Positions 10,411 through 22,808 are shown, counted from the stretch's first letter. The stretch is DNA of 64,000 bases from Coffea arabica (GCF_036785885.1 NC_092329.1:8556001-8620000); one strand, 5' to 3'. Program-made: numbers and translations. Notes: generated from the sequence alone by a model not told the origin.

Positions 10411-12154
10411 TCTACCCATAAGATTCAAACGAGACTTCATTTTCTCATCCACCAATGCCCTTACCTCCCGTACCTCTCTCTTAAACTCTCTTTTCAACAG
10501 GTCTCTTTTGCCACAGAAGGAAGAAGTCGATTGATCTGACACTGAGGTACCCTACCATGCTCAATTCTAAATCTTAGATTTTATTTTATTTTTACTTATT
10601 TCGTATCTCATCATTTGCTCAATTTTTTTGTGGTTTTTTTTATTTAGGTTGGAGAAATCATCAAAAGGTAAATTTTTGTGCCCTAATTTCTTATTTTTCT
10701 TGCTTTATGTATTACCTTTTCCCCCCTTGATTTCTTTGCTTGAAGCCTCTTAGATCATTATTGGGTTTCTGCATAATTCTAATAATATAATGAAGTTTGA
10801 AAGGCATTTCTGCATTTAAAACAGTAGTATTTTTTCAGCCAAAATAACAAAAGATGCAGATATTTAACTGCTAACCTCCTAATTTCTTAACAAAAGACAA
10901 GAATTGGTGGCTTCATGTTATCTTAGTGTTTCTGTCGCATTTTTAGAAAAGTTTTTTTTTAATGATTCTACTATATCTGCTAGCTTGGTTAGGGTTGATG
11001 TGTAATTATCATATCAGATTGTTTGGAAAGTTTGTTATGTTGTTATAGGGAGTACAAGAACTTTACAAAAATGCTAATTTATTCTTTGTAATTTTTCCTC
11101 TTCTGATTTCTTGTGTATTAGTAGAAATCTTATGTGATTCTATGTGTCCTTTCTTGTGGTGCATTGCGTTGTTGTCCACTTGCTTAGGGTGGTTCAAAAT
11201 TCTTTCATGTGTTCGCCTATGGTGCAACAAAAGTAACTTTAAAAGTTTCTAAGTTTTTAACTGTTTGCTATTTTAAGTTTTAGGTTTTTTGTTATCTGTT
11301 TAAATTATAGACTATTTGTTTTCTTCATATTGTTTTCTTCTTTTTGTTATAGGCGTCTTTATTTTCTATTGGATTTTAAATGTTTGTTACAGGTTGAGCT
11401 ATTAAAATTTGCAGTATGGTACAAAAGGATTGGGGAAATTTTTTTCTCAAGGTGAGTTTTATTTGGGTGTTTTTCCTGAACCAAAAGAAGAAAAAGGGAA
11501 ATGGTCTGTTTAGTGCAGATCTAAGGTTTTGTCTTCCTATTTTTTTCCTTGTGTTAACAGATTTTTTTCCCAGCACTTTATTGTAAGTTTTTGCTGTCTT
11601 TATGCTATTATTGGTCTTTGGAAAGGTGCAGGATGAAGATTAATAATAATGACCTATTTTGTCACTTTGTATGTTGTAGAAAGAGGCAACCAAAATTTTA
11701 ATGATGTTTGAATGCTGTTAGAATATTACATGAGTGTATTGTTTCGTCATATTGTATGCTGCCACAACATAGAACAAGGAAATGATAGCAGTAAATTCGG
11801 ACTTTGGTAATAAGCCTGATCTAGAAACAACATTTTTAAAGTGTGATCGCTTATCATTCTATTTATTAATTTCTAATATTTTGTGAAGATTGCCTTTTCA
11901 TTCAGTATGTGCTGCGGCTGCTTCTTTTTATTATACCAACTAGCTGGCTAAAAATTTTGTTGGGATTCTTAGGTTGTGTTTCTATATTTTCGCCCCTTGT
12001 TAATTTGTTTTGATTTAGCTTACCTTTCTTAAGATCCATTGTTCTGTGCCTTCTGGTATTGTCAATGTAAATCAATGCTTGAGAAAAACAAGAATTCGTG
12101 ACTTCGTGTTATATAGATTTATAGACAGTAGTCTTTTTTTCTTTGCCTCTGCAG

Positions 12155-12270
12155 CATGAAGCCAATGGTTTAACCATATGGAATCAATTTGAGGAAGCTC
12201 ACGATAATCCTATTGCAACTGAGCATGATCCCTTCACAATTATCATTGCCATTACAGTCAAAGTGACAAT
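12155..12270 (+). pseudogene. RPA70-like OB-fold exon fragment
   Basis: After a CTGCAG splice-acceptor-like site the + strand reads HEANGLTIWNQFEEAHDN and ITVKVTIANS. The pattern LTIW.QF.E ... P..I.AI..VKV resembles the C-terminal DNA-binding region of replication protein A 70-kDa-like proteins of plants, a group also carried by Helitrons. No other RPA exon could be recognised with confidence, so this is an isolated fragment. It may belong to the Helitron itself or be captured host sequence. Confidence 0.45.
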
Positions 12271-12931
12271 AGCCAACAGTAACCATCTGCACCTTTTTTT
12301 TCCCTGCGTACTTAAACATTTTAAATTGAACATGTTAGTATCAAACATAATTTTTCACTCATTCGTTTTAGATCTTAGCCTCTCAACTTAGTCATTATCA
12401 GTGATTCTTATAATTCCACATTTTCGAGAAGTTGTGAATCTACGTGATTGTTATAATTTTTAAATTGTCCTGTGCACTAATCTCATGATCATTATTGGAT
12501 TTTTTTTTAAAACTTCAAATCAGGTTTCAAAAGAGTGAAAACTATAGATATTACTACTGGAATATAGATGTTTGCTATCCAGAGAAGTTATGATGCTACT
12601 AAGAGTTTTTTTTTCTTTTTTTTTATAATACTGCATATCATAAGCATCTGCTATGTCCTATGAACGAATTATGTCATTGCATGTGTTAGAGTTTGCTGGG
12701 TTTTCACAAGTAGAAGAATCAAAATGTTACATAAATTCAATTGTAGTACTTGTTACTTGCATAGAATGGTAATTTTTGCCATACTATAAAAAACACTGTT
12801 CTGAGAGTGTATGACCTTTTTAGAAAGTTGGAAAGAGAGAACTGCAATTGGAGTTTTGGTGTTTAAATTCGATTTAAATATGAATTGCAAACTCCTCTCA
12901 CTACTAAAATCTATCTATTGTCTATGTGCAG

Positions 12932-13451
12932 CTTCTCTCTGAGACCAATAGTCCATCGCAAAAGAGTGAAAAGCTTTACCTTCTAGCTGTTGGTTGTTAT
13001 AGAAGTGGTGAGCATTCAAGAAGCCTGCAGCTTGTATAGAAATGTTTGGAGGTTAGTTCTCTACTCCCATTAGTGAAATTGCTCATAGTTTAACATGCTT
13101 TACCAATATTAATTGTCAAAAGAAAGAAACTGTAGAACATTTTGGTTGTATTCAAGAGTGGTGCCTTTATCCCATTGGTTTTGTCTTTGTTTGCTAGATT
13201 AAACCTGATTGGAGGTAGGCTTTGTACCTTGAGAAGACAGTAAAAGAACAAATTACAAAATGTGATAACATATTACTTTGAATCCTCGGGATTTTTTTTT
13301 TCGAGTATGGCAATACATGAAATAAAAGTTTAACTTTATCGTGCAGATGGTGTCATTGGAATTGGCATTTCAGTTACTGCTGTGGTACTTATAGTTGGTG
13401 GAATTATAACTGCATTAGCTAGCAGAAAATCATGCCGACGGATTGTTATTT
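12932..13451 (+). pseudogene. FIS1 (mitochondrial/peroxisomal fission factor) gene fragment, 3 exons, with stops
   Basis: Three exon-like blocks with GT-AG-like borders read as the end of a plant FIS1 protein. Exon a (about 12932-13050) gives LSETNSPSQKSEKLYLLAVG and YRSGEHSRSLQLV followed by an in-frame TAG. Exon b (about 13197-13259) gives KPDWR, a TAG where the family has Gln, then ALYLEKTVKEQIT. Exon c (from 13347) gives DGVIGIGISVTAVVLIVGG, the tail-anchor membrane segment. FIS1 normally recruits the fission machinery to mitochondria and peroxisomes. The N-terminal TPR exons are missing. Two in-frame stops and the missing 5' part make this a non-functional fragment. It sits just inside the Helitron 3' end, so capture is the simplest explanation. 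Confidence 0.8.
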
Positions 13452-13659
13452 CAAGAGTAATTTCCCTGATTTGCGGTTCCCAATCTTCGAAGATGATGCA
13501 TTTTAACCCTGCAAACTATGAACTGATGTCCTTTCTATTACTTTTAGTTGAAGTAGACTTTGTAAATATATATTTCAATGGATTTCATATGGTACCTCCG
13601 GATCGAAGCATATTATCTCAACTAAGATGTCTGGGCACTCTGGGCAAGCTGAAAAGTCC

Positions 13660-13690
13660 CACCGCGCATAGCGCGGTGTTCACCTCCTAG
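13660..13690 (+). other. Helitron 3' terminator hairpin and CTAG end
   Basis: Stem CACCGCGC (13660-13667) pairs with GCGCGGTG (13671-13678) around loop ATA. TTCACCTC then CTAG (13687-13690) follow, and the next base is T. Hairpin, short spacer, CTRR and T is the standard termination signal of Helitron rolling-circle transposition. Confidence 0.85.
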
Positions 13691-13905
13691 TCTACATAAA
13701 TTAGGCGGTTATTCTCGTACTATTATTTAGTTATTTTAAGATAATATGTTGTTATGTGAGAGTTATTTGTTGTGTAATGTATACGATAAGAATAGTTGGG
13801 TACAATAGAATACCCATTTGGATACGAAAATTTTAGTGAACCCTTATTCTTGAGAAGAACATAGTGTGTCCCTGAATCTTCATAAAGTATTTATGGACAA
13901 AACAC

Positions 13906-14296
13906 GCAACGGATCTTCTGTTCCACATCCTGTGTAACTCTCTGTCCTACTTTTTATATATTGCTATTTCTTCTACATAAACATCATATTTTAGTTCTTT
14001 TTTGTTTTCTTAAGATCCAATAACTAGTAATTGAGTAAAAAATAAATATAGTAACTTCAATAAAGCAATATATAATAGAAAATTAAAAAATATAGCAGGA
14101 AATTCACAAAAAATCTCATTTTTTATGCATTTTGATTTTTTGAGTTTGTTAAATTTTGTGTATTACTTAATTAATAGTTATTAGATCTAAAAAAAACAAA
14201 AAAGAACTAAAACATGATCTTCATGTAAGAGAAATAACAATATAATAAAAAGTGGCATAGAGAGTGGCACAGAGTGTGTGACAGAAGATCCGTTGC
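13906..14296. mobile_element. MULE-like foldback MITE with 11-bp direct flanking repeat
   Basis: Left end GCAACGGATCTTCTG and right end CAGAAGATCCGTTGC are inverted repeats, and the complementarity runs for about 130 bp on each arm, so nearly the whole 391-bp element folds back. The flanks ggacaaaacac at 13895-13905 and 14297-14307 are identical. A 9-11 bp target duplication and long inverted repeats fit Mutator-like MITEs. No ORF. Confidence 0.85.
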
Positions 14297-14307
14297 GGAC
14301 AAAACAC

Positions 14308-15830
14308 ATATTCTATAGTTCAAAACATGAAAGTGCATTATCAAATAATTGTTTATGTGAAAAGAATAGCTTGTTTTGTGAAATGTGATCCAACATAATT
14401 GGCCTGATTCATACTTGCTCAGAATTGTTTCGACGTTATTTCTATTTTAGATTATAATACATCTTTTATTAGGTTATTTTTTGACTGCAAGAATAACTTT
14501 CTCCTTCTTTTAGTTGTAGATTTTTTCCATGGAAAAAAAGGCGCTAAGAGTTATCTTGATAAAAAGTCAAAAGAGTACAAGTAATTAGCAAAGTCCAATT
14601 TTGGCCCAAAGACCCGGAAGGTTGCAGCCATTAAGGTAATCTGATTAAGATTAGCTTTATTTGGAAGTTTAGAATTTCGGTGTAGTGATTCAAACATAAC
14701 ACTATTTGCATTTACATACTCCTATTCAAAAATTTTTTTACTTTCTTTATTTCAAGAAGTTAATAGTTATTTGTGAATCATGCCTTAAAAGCTTTAGCAG
14801 GAAAAAATTTTAATCTTGTAAGGTTTTAAAAAAAAATTTATAAAACATCATACATTTTGAATGAAAGGTCAAAAGCATGATAATTAAAATCCAACTTTAG
14901 GGATACACATAAAAGAACAAAGCAGATGAAGAGATGAAAAGCTTTCAATGGTGTTTAAAGGATTTTAGTTTCTATTGAATATAGACACACCATGAATGTA
15001 ACTGCATATATATTTGAATGTACAATACAATTTCATGTAGTAGGTTTTTAAAAGTAAAGAAACATAATTTCATTTTAGATATGTTTAAAAATTAACATGT
15101 AGAATAGAAATAATAAAGAAAATTATTTTAAAACAAGAATCTAGGAGTTAGAAAGATAAAGCAAATAGAAGTAGTATTAGGTCATAAGGGTATTCATTAG
15201 GTTGTAAAGTTTCTATTGTATATCTAGGTGTTTTGATCATCCCATTTATCAGTTGAAATTCAAAACTACTATGCTTTGAAGTTTATTTTAAAGAAGAGTA
15301 TTATGGAAGCAATCTTAAAAACACGTCTCTTCCTTCATATATTTTGGTTGTAAGTTGATAATAAAGATAGAAATCATAATATCAAAACTTGACTTAGTGG
15401 AATGGATACTTCTTTGCAGTTTTGGGCAATAATTGCTTTTCACAACATATCAATTTTTTCCGTTTTAGAAGAAGTCTTATGTTCATCCATTTCTATTTGT
15501 TCTTAGGTGATCACGTATTGAATAAGTTTTGAAGCTATATAATTTAATAATGGAACATATATTGTTGTATACTAACTAGCTTAATCCTTAGTTAAAATTT
15601 TGGTTAAAGTACAAAACCAAAAGGAAAAAAAAATCATACATAGATGTATATGCTTTTGTTCTAGAGCTTTCAAATACGATTATATAAGTTCTTACCAATG
15701 AATTTTCTATTAATTAACTTTTTGTACTACTAGAAAATGCAAGTAAGGCAAATAGGTTTATGCATTTATATAAAATTGCAAAACAAAAAAAAATTTCAAC
15801 TAGCAAGCCTAATCTATTTTTTCTCCTTTA
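14308..15830. other. AT-rich gene-free spacer
   Basis: No gene, RNA or paired terminal repeat recognised on either strand. Confidence 0.45.
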
Positions 15831-16380
15831 GGCAAAAAATCTCAACGGCCATTAAACTATTGCTCACATAGACTTTTGACTATCGAACAATTTTTCGTCA
15901 CAAATTAGTTACTAAACTAACTAATCAACAAAACAATGTCCATTTCCTAGATGTTGACTCTTAATCTACAACATAATCAAAACGTCTAGGGGTATGTTTG
16001 TCCACCACTCAGCACTAATTATATTGGATGAATTCTGTAGTTGGTGAAAATACCACACGAGCTGATTTTGAAGAACTGCAAGAAATAGGATCTAATATAT
16101 TTAGTACTATTTATCTAGAAAGAGGAAGGGTGCAACTGTTGCCATCAAGATAGTTAAAAGGAGTTGTTTTGCTAGAACTTAATGGAGCAACGACGTAGGG
16201 TCCAGTTAGTGGTGGACAAAAATACCCTGAGTGTTCTAATTATTTTGTTGATTAAGAGCCAAAATCCACAAAATGGCCATAGTATTAGTTAGTTTAGTAG
16301 CTAATTTATGAAGAAAAATTGTTTGATGGTCAAAAGTCGATGCGAACAATAGTTTAATGGCCACTGATATTTTTTTTGCC
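15831..16380. mobile_element. MULE-like MITE with ~95-bp terminal inverted repeats
   Basis: Left end GGCAAAAAATCTCAACGGCC and the reverse complement of the right end (GGCAAAAAAAATATCAGTGG) match through CCATTAAACTATTG, GACTTTTGAC, CAATTTTTC and TACTAAACTAACTAAT, about 95 bp. The flanks are both TTTTCTCCTTTA-like but T-rich, so the target duplication is only approximate. The 550-bp element has no ORF. Confidence 0.75.
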
Positions 16381-16390
16381 TTTTTCCTTT

Positions 16391-17800
16391 TAACCTATAT
16401 GTCCAAACAAAAATTGTGATTTATCAGATATAGGCAATCATGTTCTATACATTGATATTTGCATGCTTTCAATTATTAAATGGTTATCTAAAATGTATCA
16501 AAGTGATAACAAAGTTGTACAAAAGAAATTCTTTTTTTACATTAAAAAATGATTTTATAGTTCACATGCTAAAGCACTTTTATGTAGGACCCGGTTGAAT
16601 ATTGTGCACATATTATTTTGACTGATTAGAAGCATTTCTTTTCATTTTTTTATAATAATACTTTTAGTCTTTATCTTTAAAATTTCAAGCTTTTAGAGAC
16701 TGTTGACTTGAGAAATGTAATTCCATTGTGTAATTATACTTCTTGTAGATCTACAAGTAATGATTCCCGTGCTTCTTCGGTTCAAATTTCTTGCATAAAT
16801 ATTTTGCTATATTTGTCTTCTTCCATGTATTTTTGTGACACGCAATGAAGAATCTTCGAAATTTGGATTATGAGAATTTAGAAATGAGTTCTTAAGATTG
16901 CTTGTTTCTGTCGGAAAATATTGTCGTTTTCCGTGATCACATTTTCCTATCACCTTTTTCCCTCACATATATCAAATCGCTACAGTAATTTTTCCATGAA
17001 AAATGACGGAAAATGCAATCCAAACACAACCGCTTTTCAAGTTTTTAAGTGGGTTAAACGTTGTTTAGGAAGCTTGTGACTATTTTTGGGAATTAATTGG
17101 AGTTTTTGGATGTTTTGAAGTCACAAAATATTGTTCCTGTGTTCTTATGATCAATCTTGATACTTGCCATCCCGATTGATCATTTGGCAGTTTATAGATT
17201 TCTTGAATCAAAATTGTTTTCTGATTTGAGTCCTTTTCACTATTGTAGATGTCTTGATGCAAACTTCTTATTGTTTTAAAAAAACTAAAATTGTTTGTGA
17301 TACATCAATTTGTTTCAAATTATTTGTCTCTTACGAGAGCCACTAAACAAATTCTATCCTTCGAAGCATATGCATTGTTGGTGGCCAATCATGTTGTCAT
17401 GTAACATAGATTACTTGAAAGCAAAGTATCATACAAATTAAAGCTAACAAACAAAGACAAATATTATAAAAGAAATGAAAAGATTAAAGATCATTTTAAA
17501 ATAGATGTTGAGAAGGAAAAAGAAAAAAGAATTGAATGAACAACTTGTCAATAAAGAAAAAAGGTAATTCGTAACTGGTTTGTGTACCGCTACATAGTCA
17601 TGTGTTTATGAATATTCTATGATTAGACCCTGACGTATCTAAAACTGGGTGGTAAAACTAGTCATGGGTAAAAGTAAGACAAATATCAGTGCGCTAGCCA
17701 AGAAATATCTAAATGCTGAGAGCCACGAAAATAGTCAAATACGGGACACAGGTATCCGTCAAACATCTCCATAGGTCGCGGGATACTTCTTCAATTGACT
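16391..17800. other. AT-rich spacer with MITE-like remnants
   Basis: No gene is supported. The stretch at about 16910-17035 (GGAAAATATTGTC ... GACGGAAAATGCAATCC) looks like a short foldback element, since GGAAAA motifs sit at both ends in opposite orientation, but its borders are not clear. Confidence 0.35.
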
Positions 17801-18110
17801 TCCTCTGTTTCAAAAAAAAAACAAATTATTAGTATAAAGCAAAATTTTACACCCGAAAGCGTACACCAAAAGGAAATTTATACGAACCAGTTTACTGTCT
17901 GACAACGCTGGAAGGCCGTGGAAAGATTGCTGCAAAATGGATTCTCCGATGTTTTCATCATCATTTATATGCAAGCAGTTCCTAATATAATTGTATTGGG
18001 CCCAACCATCAGAACCATAGGCCTTACAGCCAACCCGGTCTGGATAATCATACACAGCACTATATATGCCTTTGTAAGATAAAAAGCACACATTGTTTAA
18101 TTAAATCAAA
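17705..18110 (-). other. Possible exons of an unrecognised gene, split by the solo LTR
   Basis: On the minus strand, about 18070-17885 reads IYSAVYDYPDRVGCKAYGSD and continues openly to SFHGLPALSDSKL before a GT. A second block after a TTTGAAACAG acceptor (about 17814-17711) reads RKSIEEVSRDLWRCLTDTCV and ends at TAG. Composition looks coding-like, but I do not recognise the family. The 4.6-kb solo LTR at 18181-22803 would lie upstream of these exons. They may be remnants of a disrupted gene. Confidence 0.25.
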
Positions 18111-18779
18111 TTCCACGAGAAGTCCAAATAAACTAGGAAAAGTATTAAACAAACTTGGCCGATGAATCCGGTTTGCCCACTGTCGCACCCCGTTTTTTAG
18201 AAAAAGTGAAAAATGTTGTTTGAAGTCATAATGTGTAGTGTGAATGAAATATGTGAAGTGTGTGAATGTGAGAAACAAAGGGTAAAGCCATGGGACTTTT
18301 AAATGCGATGGTTTGGCCAAAAATGGTAATCTAAAAAGGTTTTTTAAACAGAAAAGTAGGAGTCGCCATTTGGTATTGAGTTGGGATGTACCAAGTCACC
18401 CAAAAAGTAGTTTTTGAAAAAAATGTAGTAAAAACCTTTTTAAATGACTCATAGTCTACGAAAATCAAAGAGACGAGTTCGGGGGTCGCGGTTGATAAAA
18501 GGGAAGGCAAAAACAAAGTCTAAGGCACCCTTTTATCCTAACCCAAACTAGTTGCGTGATTTAGTGACAATTTTCCTAATTTTTTACCCAAAAAATGTAT
18601 TGCATTTTGGATGTGTCTAACATGAATTTAAACCTAAATCTAATGAATGGTTTGAAAGGGGGCAAAATGTCTCTTTAGAGGCTCGATTGGTCCTAATCAC
18701 ATGAGTTGTGATAGCCAATGGTGAACCCTCAAAGAGGTCACGAATAAATGCAAATGAATGCTCGAGTAATAATGAGGAA

Positions 18780-19150
18780 AAAATGAGTGTGAGAAAATGT
18801 CTTTGAGTGTAAAAATATGTGCCAGGTACAAATGTGCAAAGTGCAAGTGTGCAAATGGGTGTGTAAAATGCAAGGGTGCAAATGAGTATGTAAAAGTGCA
18901 CGTGTACAACTGAGGAGGAGTGTAAAGTGCAGGTGTGCTAATGAGTATGTAAAGTGTAAATGTGCAGATGTGAGAGAGTGTAAAGTAAAATGAGCAAAGT
19001 GATAATATATGAAGTGAAAGTGCAAAGTGATAGTGGGTAAAGTGATAGTGTGCAAAGTGAGAATTTGTAAAGTGGTAGGGTGCGAAGTGAGAATGAAGAA
19101 AAAATGATAGTGTAAAGTGGAAGTGTGCAAATGGTAATGTGCCTTAGAAA
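18780..19150. repeat. Degenerate short tandem repeat (GTGCAAAGTG-like) inside the solo LTR
   Basis: Units such as GTGCAAAGTG, GTGTGCAAAT and GTAAAGTG repeat irregularly every 10-30 bases. The antisense reading gives cysteine/histidine/threonine-rich chance peptides in three overlapping frames, a mark of low-complexity DNA and not of genes. Confidence 0.7.
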
Positions 19151-21559
19151 TGCATGAGTCCTAGAGGAATGCAAGTAAGACGGGTACGGGGAGACCCTAA
19201 ATCGTGACTTTTGATTTGCCTTTTGGTTAGAAAGAAAACGAGCGTGCTAAGGCTATGTGTAGCCATACTCGTCCGTTTCCCTTACCAGAAGGGTGACTCC
19301 CTAACCTAATCAAGCAGATGACCCTAATAACTAGAATGAGATGCAAAGTCCTAAATGTGTAAGGGAAAGGTTAGGGGTTCATGCAAAAATGTAAAAATGC
19401 TAAAAAAAATGTATGAAATGTAGTGAAGGCATGCGAGTATGTACTAGCAAGGGGACGGCCCTATTGGATCTAGCATTGGACTAGCTCTTAACTGACGTTC
19501 TCTTACAAACATTGAACATTGTAAGAGCTCGAGGGGGAGACTATGACTAGCATTGGACTAGCCATGGTCACGTGTATTCCATCCATATAATCAAATATAA
19601 TGATAAAAACAAATAGACATGCAAAGTACCTAATTTCACATAGCACGTAGCACATAAGCATGCTTATCTAGATGCAGAACCCTAGGGAAGCGGTAACACA
19701 TAGCACATAAGCATGCAAATCATACAAGGCAAACAAGCCCTAACTATTACATTAGGGGGGCCCTACTACAATAAAAAAGGGGAGTGTGAAATAAAATGAA
19801 ATAAAATAAACTTAACTATTACAACTTGGCATTTAAATGCCTTTCAAATGATCAAAATTGAACTAAAATAAATATACAAAACTAAAGCCAATAAAACGAA
19901 TAAATAAATAAATGAAATAAAAAATTCAAGATGGCGTGCAATTAAACACGTAAAGTCAAATAAATTTAAAATAGGGGATAAAGTGTACCTCCCTGAAGTT
20001 GGGGGCTCTAATGAAGTGAAATTACTTATTTGCCCTCCATAAAACAAAGAAAAGGTCAAGACATCACTTTAATTAACATATAATTACATGGAATGAAAAT
20101 AAACACGAAATTGAATCAAGCAAATTATTCAAATAAAAGTAAACGACCCACATTCAACAAATTAAAACAAGTAAGGACCTAATTGCAAACATTAACAAAG
20201 TTTAGAGGGTCCAATTACAATTATCACAAAGATTAGGGTCAAAAAGTAAAGAAAAATAAAGTTTAGGGACCTATTTGTAATTAAATTAAAGACCTAATTG
20301 AAAGCAATTAAAAGTATTTAGGGTCATAGTGAAATTAAGGAAAAGTCTAGAGACTGATTTGCAAATTCAGTTACCAGATTCTTAGTCAAACAGGCCGTTG
20401 GGCCATTTTATTTATTTATTTGGGCCGAACCCCCCCCCATGCCCAATCGAGACCCAAGGAAACAGACGGGCTTGCCTTCACTTTCCAACAAAACAAACCC
20501 AACCAAAGGAGTGGGTTTTTACCTCCCAAATCCAAATTAGAAACCCAAACAAAACAAAATAAATTAAACCCACTTTTATAAACCCAAACAAATTTTATTA
20601 CCCACAACCTAAACCATAATACTAAACCCAACAAGATTAGCAAATCAATCTAAAATTATTAAGCCACAATTATGATCTAAAACTAGAATTAATCCAAAAA
20701 AAAAACTACTTAAAATATAGAAAAGATGATTAAAACCCATAAATGACAAAATAAGTTCATCTTTTACAATTGTTGTTTTTGGACCACATCAGAACAGGGG
20801 AAACTTGAGGGGTAAAAAGGACTTAATCGGGGAAATTATGAAGGTTTTGGAGTCAAATTATGAAGCTCAGACAATCCGAGACCAAATCACAAAATAAAAA
20901 GAAAATAGAGGGACTGAAATTGCAATTTTGGACAAGTGATCATCTTCTCTAGACGGGCTCAAACATCATACTGTCATTTTGTTCTTCTTCGCAGATGGCA
21001 AACAACAGAAATTCGGTTTCTACTCTAACCATTCCCAACAGACAATGAAACTCACACACTCTCTCTCTCATACAATGTCAAGATATGACTCGGACTCATA
21101 CCAGAGAAGGGGTAAGAAAAACAGGGAAAGCGCAAAAAGTAAAACACATCAAAATTTTCCTCAACTCTCGTTTGAACTGTTCGAATGTATGCAAAACAGA
21201 AATCACTTCGTCCTCCAAGCCGAACTCTCAATGGGGCATTTTATCAAACAATGAATGGGCATAAAAAATTTCAGCAAATCTTTGTTCAATTGATGTTATA
21301 ATCAGTCCCACAATTTGTCAGAGACATGAGATTTCAGTCCAATTCAACACATAAGGCGCATACAAGCTAAAATCGTGAGCAATCAACTTGAAATTGGCAC
21401 CGAACAAGTGCACAACAGACATGCTTTGAGATTTTTCAATGTTTGTACTAAAATGAAAAACTGAAATTCAAGGAGGGAAGACCGCTTACAGCGTTTGCTT
21501 GGTGAAATTTCGCCAGTGATGATAGTGGGTTCGACGAGGTGGTGGCGGCTATGGGCAGC

Positions 21560-22480
21560 GGCGATTCCGGTTCTTTCTCAGCCGCAAGTCTCTTTGTCCG
21601 CCGCCATCCTTTCTTTCTCTAATCCTTTGCTTTTTTTTGTTTTTTTTCCACAGCCTTTCTCCTCCGGTTTCTTCCTTCCACAGCCCCTCTCCCTTTCTTT
21701 TCCTTGGTAGCCTCCACCTTCTCTCAATCTCCTCCCTCTCTTGTTACTCAACCTTCCCCGAAGCTCTTCTTTTTTCTTTTCCTAGTTTCCTCCTCGGCTC
21801 TTGCTTTTTTTTTTTCAGCGGCAAAACCTAATCGTTCTTTTTTTCACTTGGCCGAAACAATCTTTTTCCTCTCTAGTTTCTTTACCCAGCCGAAGATCTC
21901 CCCTTTTTCTCTTGTTGGTTTCCTTGTTTTTTGCCCGAAACTCCCCACTCCCAGCTCTCTCTCTCGCTTAGTTTTCTTTTCTTTCTTCTTTTATTTCTGA
22001 TTTTTTCAATTTTCCTCTCTTGAAAGCCCTCTACCAAGCTCCTTTTTCTGTTTTCTGGTTCTCTGTTTTCTTTTCTCTAGCCCCCCAAACGAAGCTCTCT
22101 GTTTTTTCTCTCAATCTCTCCTAGTCTCCTTTATCCAGCCGCCACCCCCCAACCTTTCTTTTTTTGCCGAAGCTCTTCAGTTTCTCTCATCCACTCTCTT
22201 AGTTTTCCTCTATTTTTTTTTTGTCCCTTGTTCTGCCGCCCCTCTTTTCCTCCGTTTCTTGTTCTCTTTTTTTTCCTCCCACGAAGCCCTCTTCAATTCC
22301 TCCCTTTTTTCTCTTAGTTTTTTTCTGCCTTTTTTCCTTAATTCCTCTTTTCTCCCGTTGTCTGTTTTTTGTTCGGTCCTCACTCCCCTCTCAAAAAACC
22401 TAGCCACCCAAAGCCCTCAATCTTTTTTTATTTTCTTTTTGATTTTTGTTCCCTCAAAATTTTCTAAACCAACCAAGTGT
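21560..22480. repeat. Pyrimidine-rich tract inside the solo LTR
   Basis: The + strand is dominated by CTCTTTTC-type runs for about 900 bases. Every frame translates to Ser/Phe/Leu-rich or, on the other strand, Lys/Glu/Arg-rich peptides, so the ORFs here are artefacts. Confidence 0.65.
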
Positions 22481-22808
22481 CCCAACACCTCACCTTCTAG
22501 GTGTTGTGTTGTCAAAGACACAAAGGGACACTTGTCCCACATGCAAGTTTACACCTATTCACACATTTTTGTTATATTTTTCCTTCAAAAATTAATTTAA
22601 GTTAACAAACAAAATTATTTTTCAAATTGAAGCCAAAATGATTAAAACAACTTTTTTGTGGAAATTTTCTTTTTCTGAAATTTAATGCTAAAATGTCTTA
22701 AAAATAAAAACTAAGAGACTAAAAATGAATAATAATTAACATTTAATCAATGAAAATAAAAAATAATAGTAAATAAAACTAAATTAAAAATTTGGTGTCT
22801 ACACCCAC

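Larger units (their letters stand above)
9400..13690 (+). mobile_element. Helitron with captured gene fragments (5' end not fixed)
   Basis: The 3' end is diagnostic. A perfect 8-bp stem with 3-nt loop (CACCGCGC-ATA-GCGCGGTG, 13660-13678) is followed 8 nt later by CTAG at 13687-13690 and then T, the Helitron 3' terminus. Upstream lie an exon-like block resembling an RPA OB-fold (about 12155-12270) and three exons of a FIS1 gene (12932-13450). Imperfect tandem repeats fill 9750-10470. Helitrons move by rolling-circle replication and often carry pieces of host genes. The 5' TC end could not be located, so the left limit is a guess; no Rep/helicase gene is visible, so the element is non-autonomous. 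Confidence 0.75.
18181..22803 (-). mobile_element. Giant solo LTR (Ty3/Gypsy Ogre/Tat-like), 4.6 kb
   Basis: The minus strand begins TGTAGACACCAAATTT (at 22803) and ends GGGGTGCGACA (at 18181), so it has TG...CA ends. The 5-bp flanks cccac at 18176-18180 and 22804-22808 are identical. No gag, protease, RT or integrase motif is present, so it is a solo LTR left by LTR-LTR recombination. A shorter relative lies at 33882-37346 in the opposite orientation, sharing the start and internal blocks. Kilobase-long LTRs with these ends point to the Ogre/Tat group; that assignment is from memory of the terminal sequences. It includes a G/T-repetitive part (18780-19150) and a pyrimidine-rich part (21560-22480) that create many false ORFs. 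Confidence 0.85.

Noticed and set aside
18617-19174. Several overlapping Thr/His/Leu-rich ORFs on the minus strand
   Set aside because: They are frame-independent translations of a short degenerate repeat inside the solo LTR.
21495-22600. Ser/Phe-rich and Lys/Glu/Arg-rich ORFs
   Set aside because: Products of a 900-bp pyrimidine-rich tract inside the solo LTR, open in several frames on both strands.
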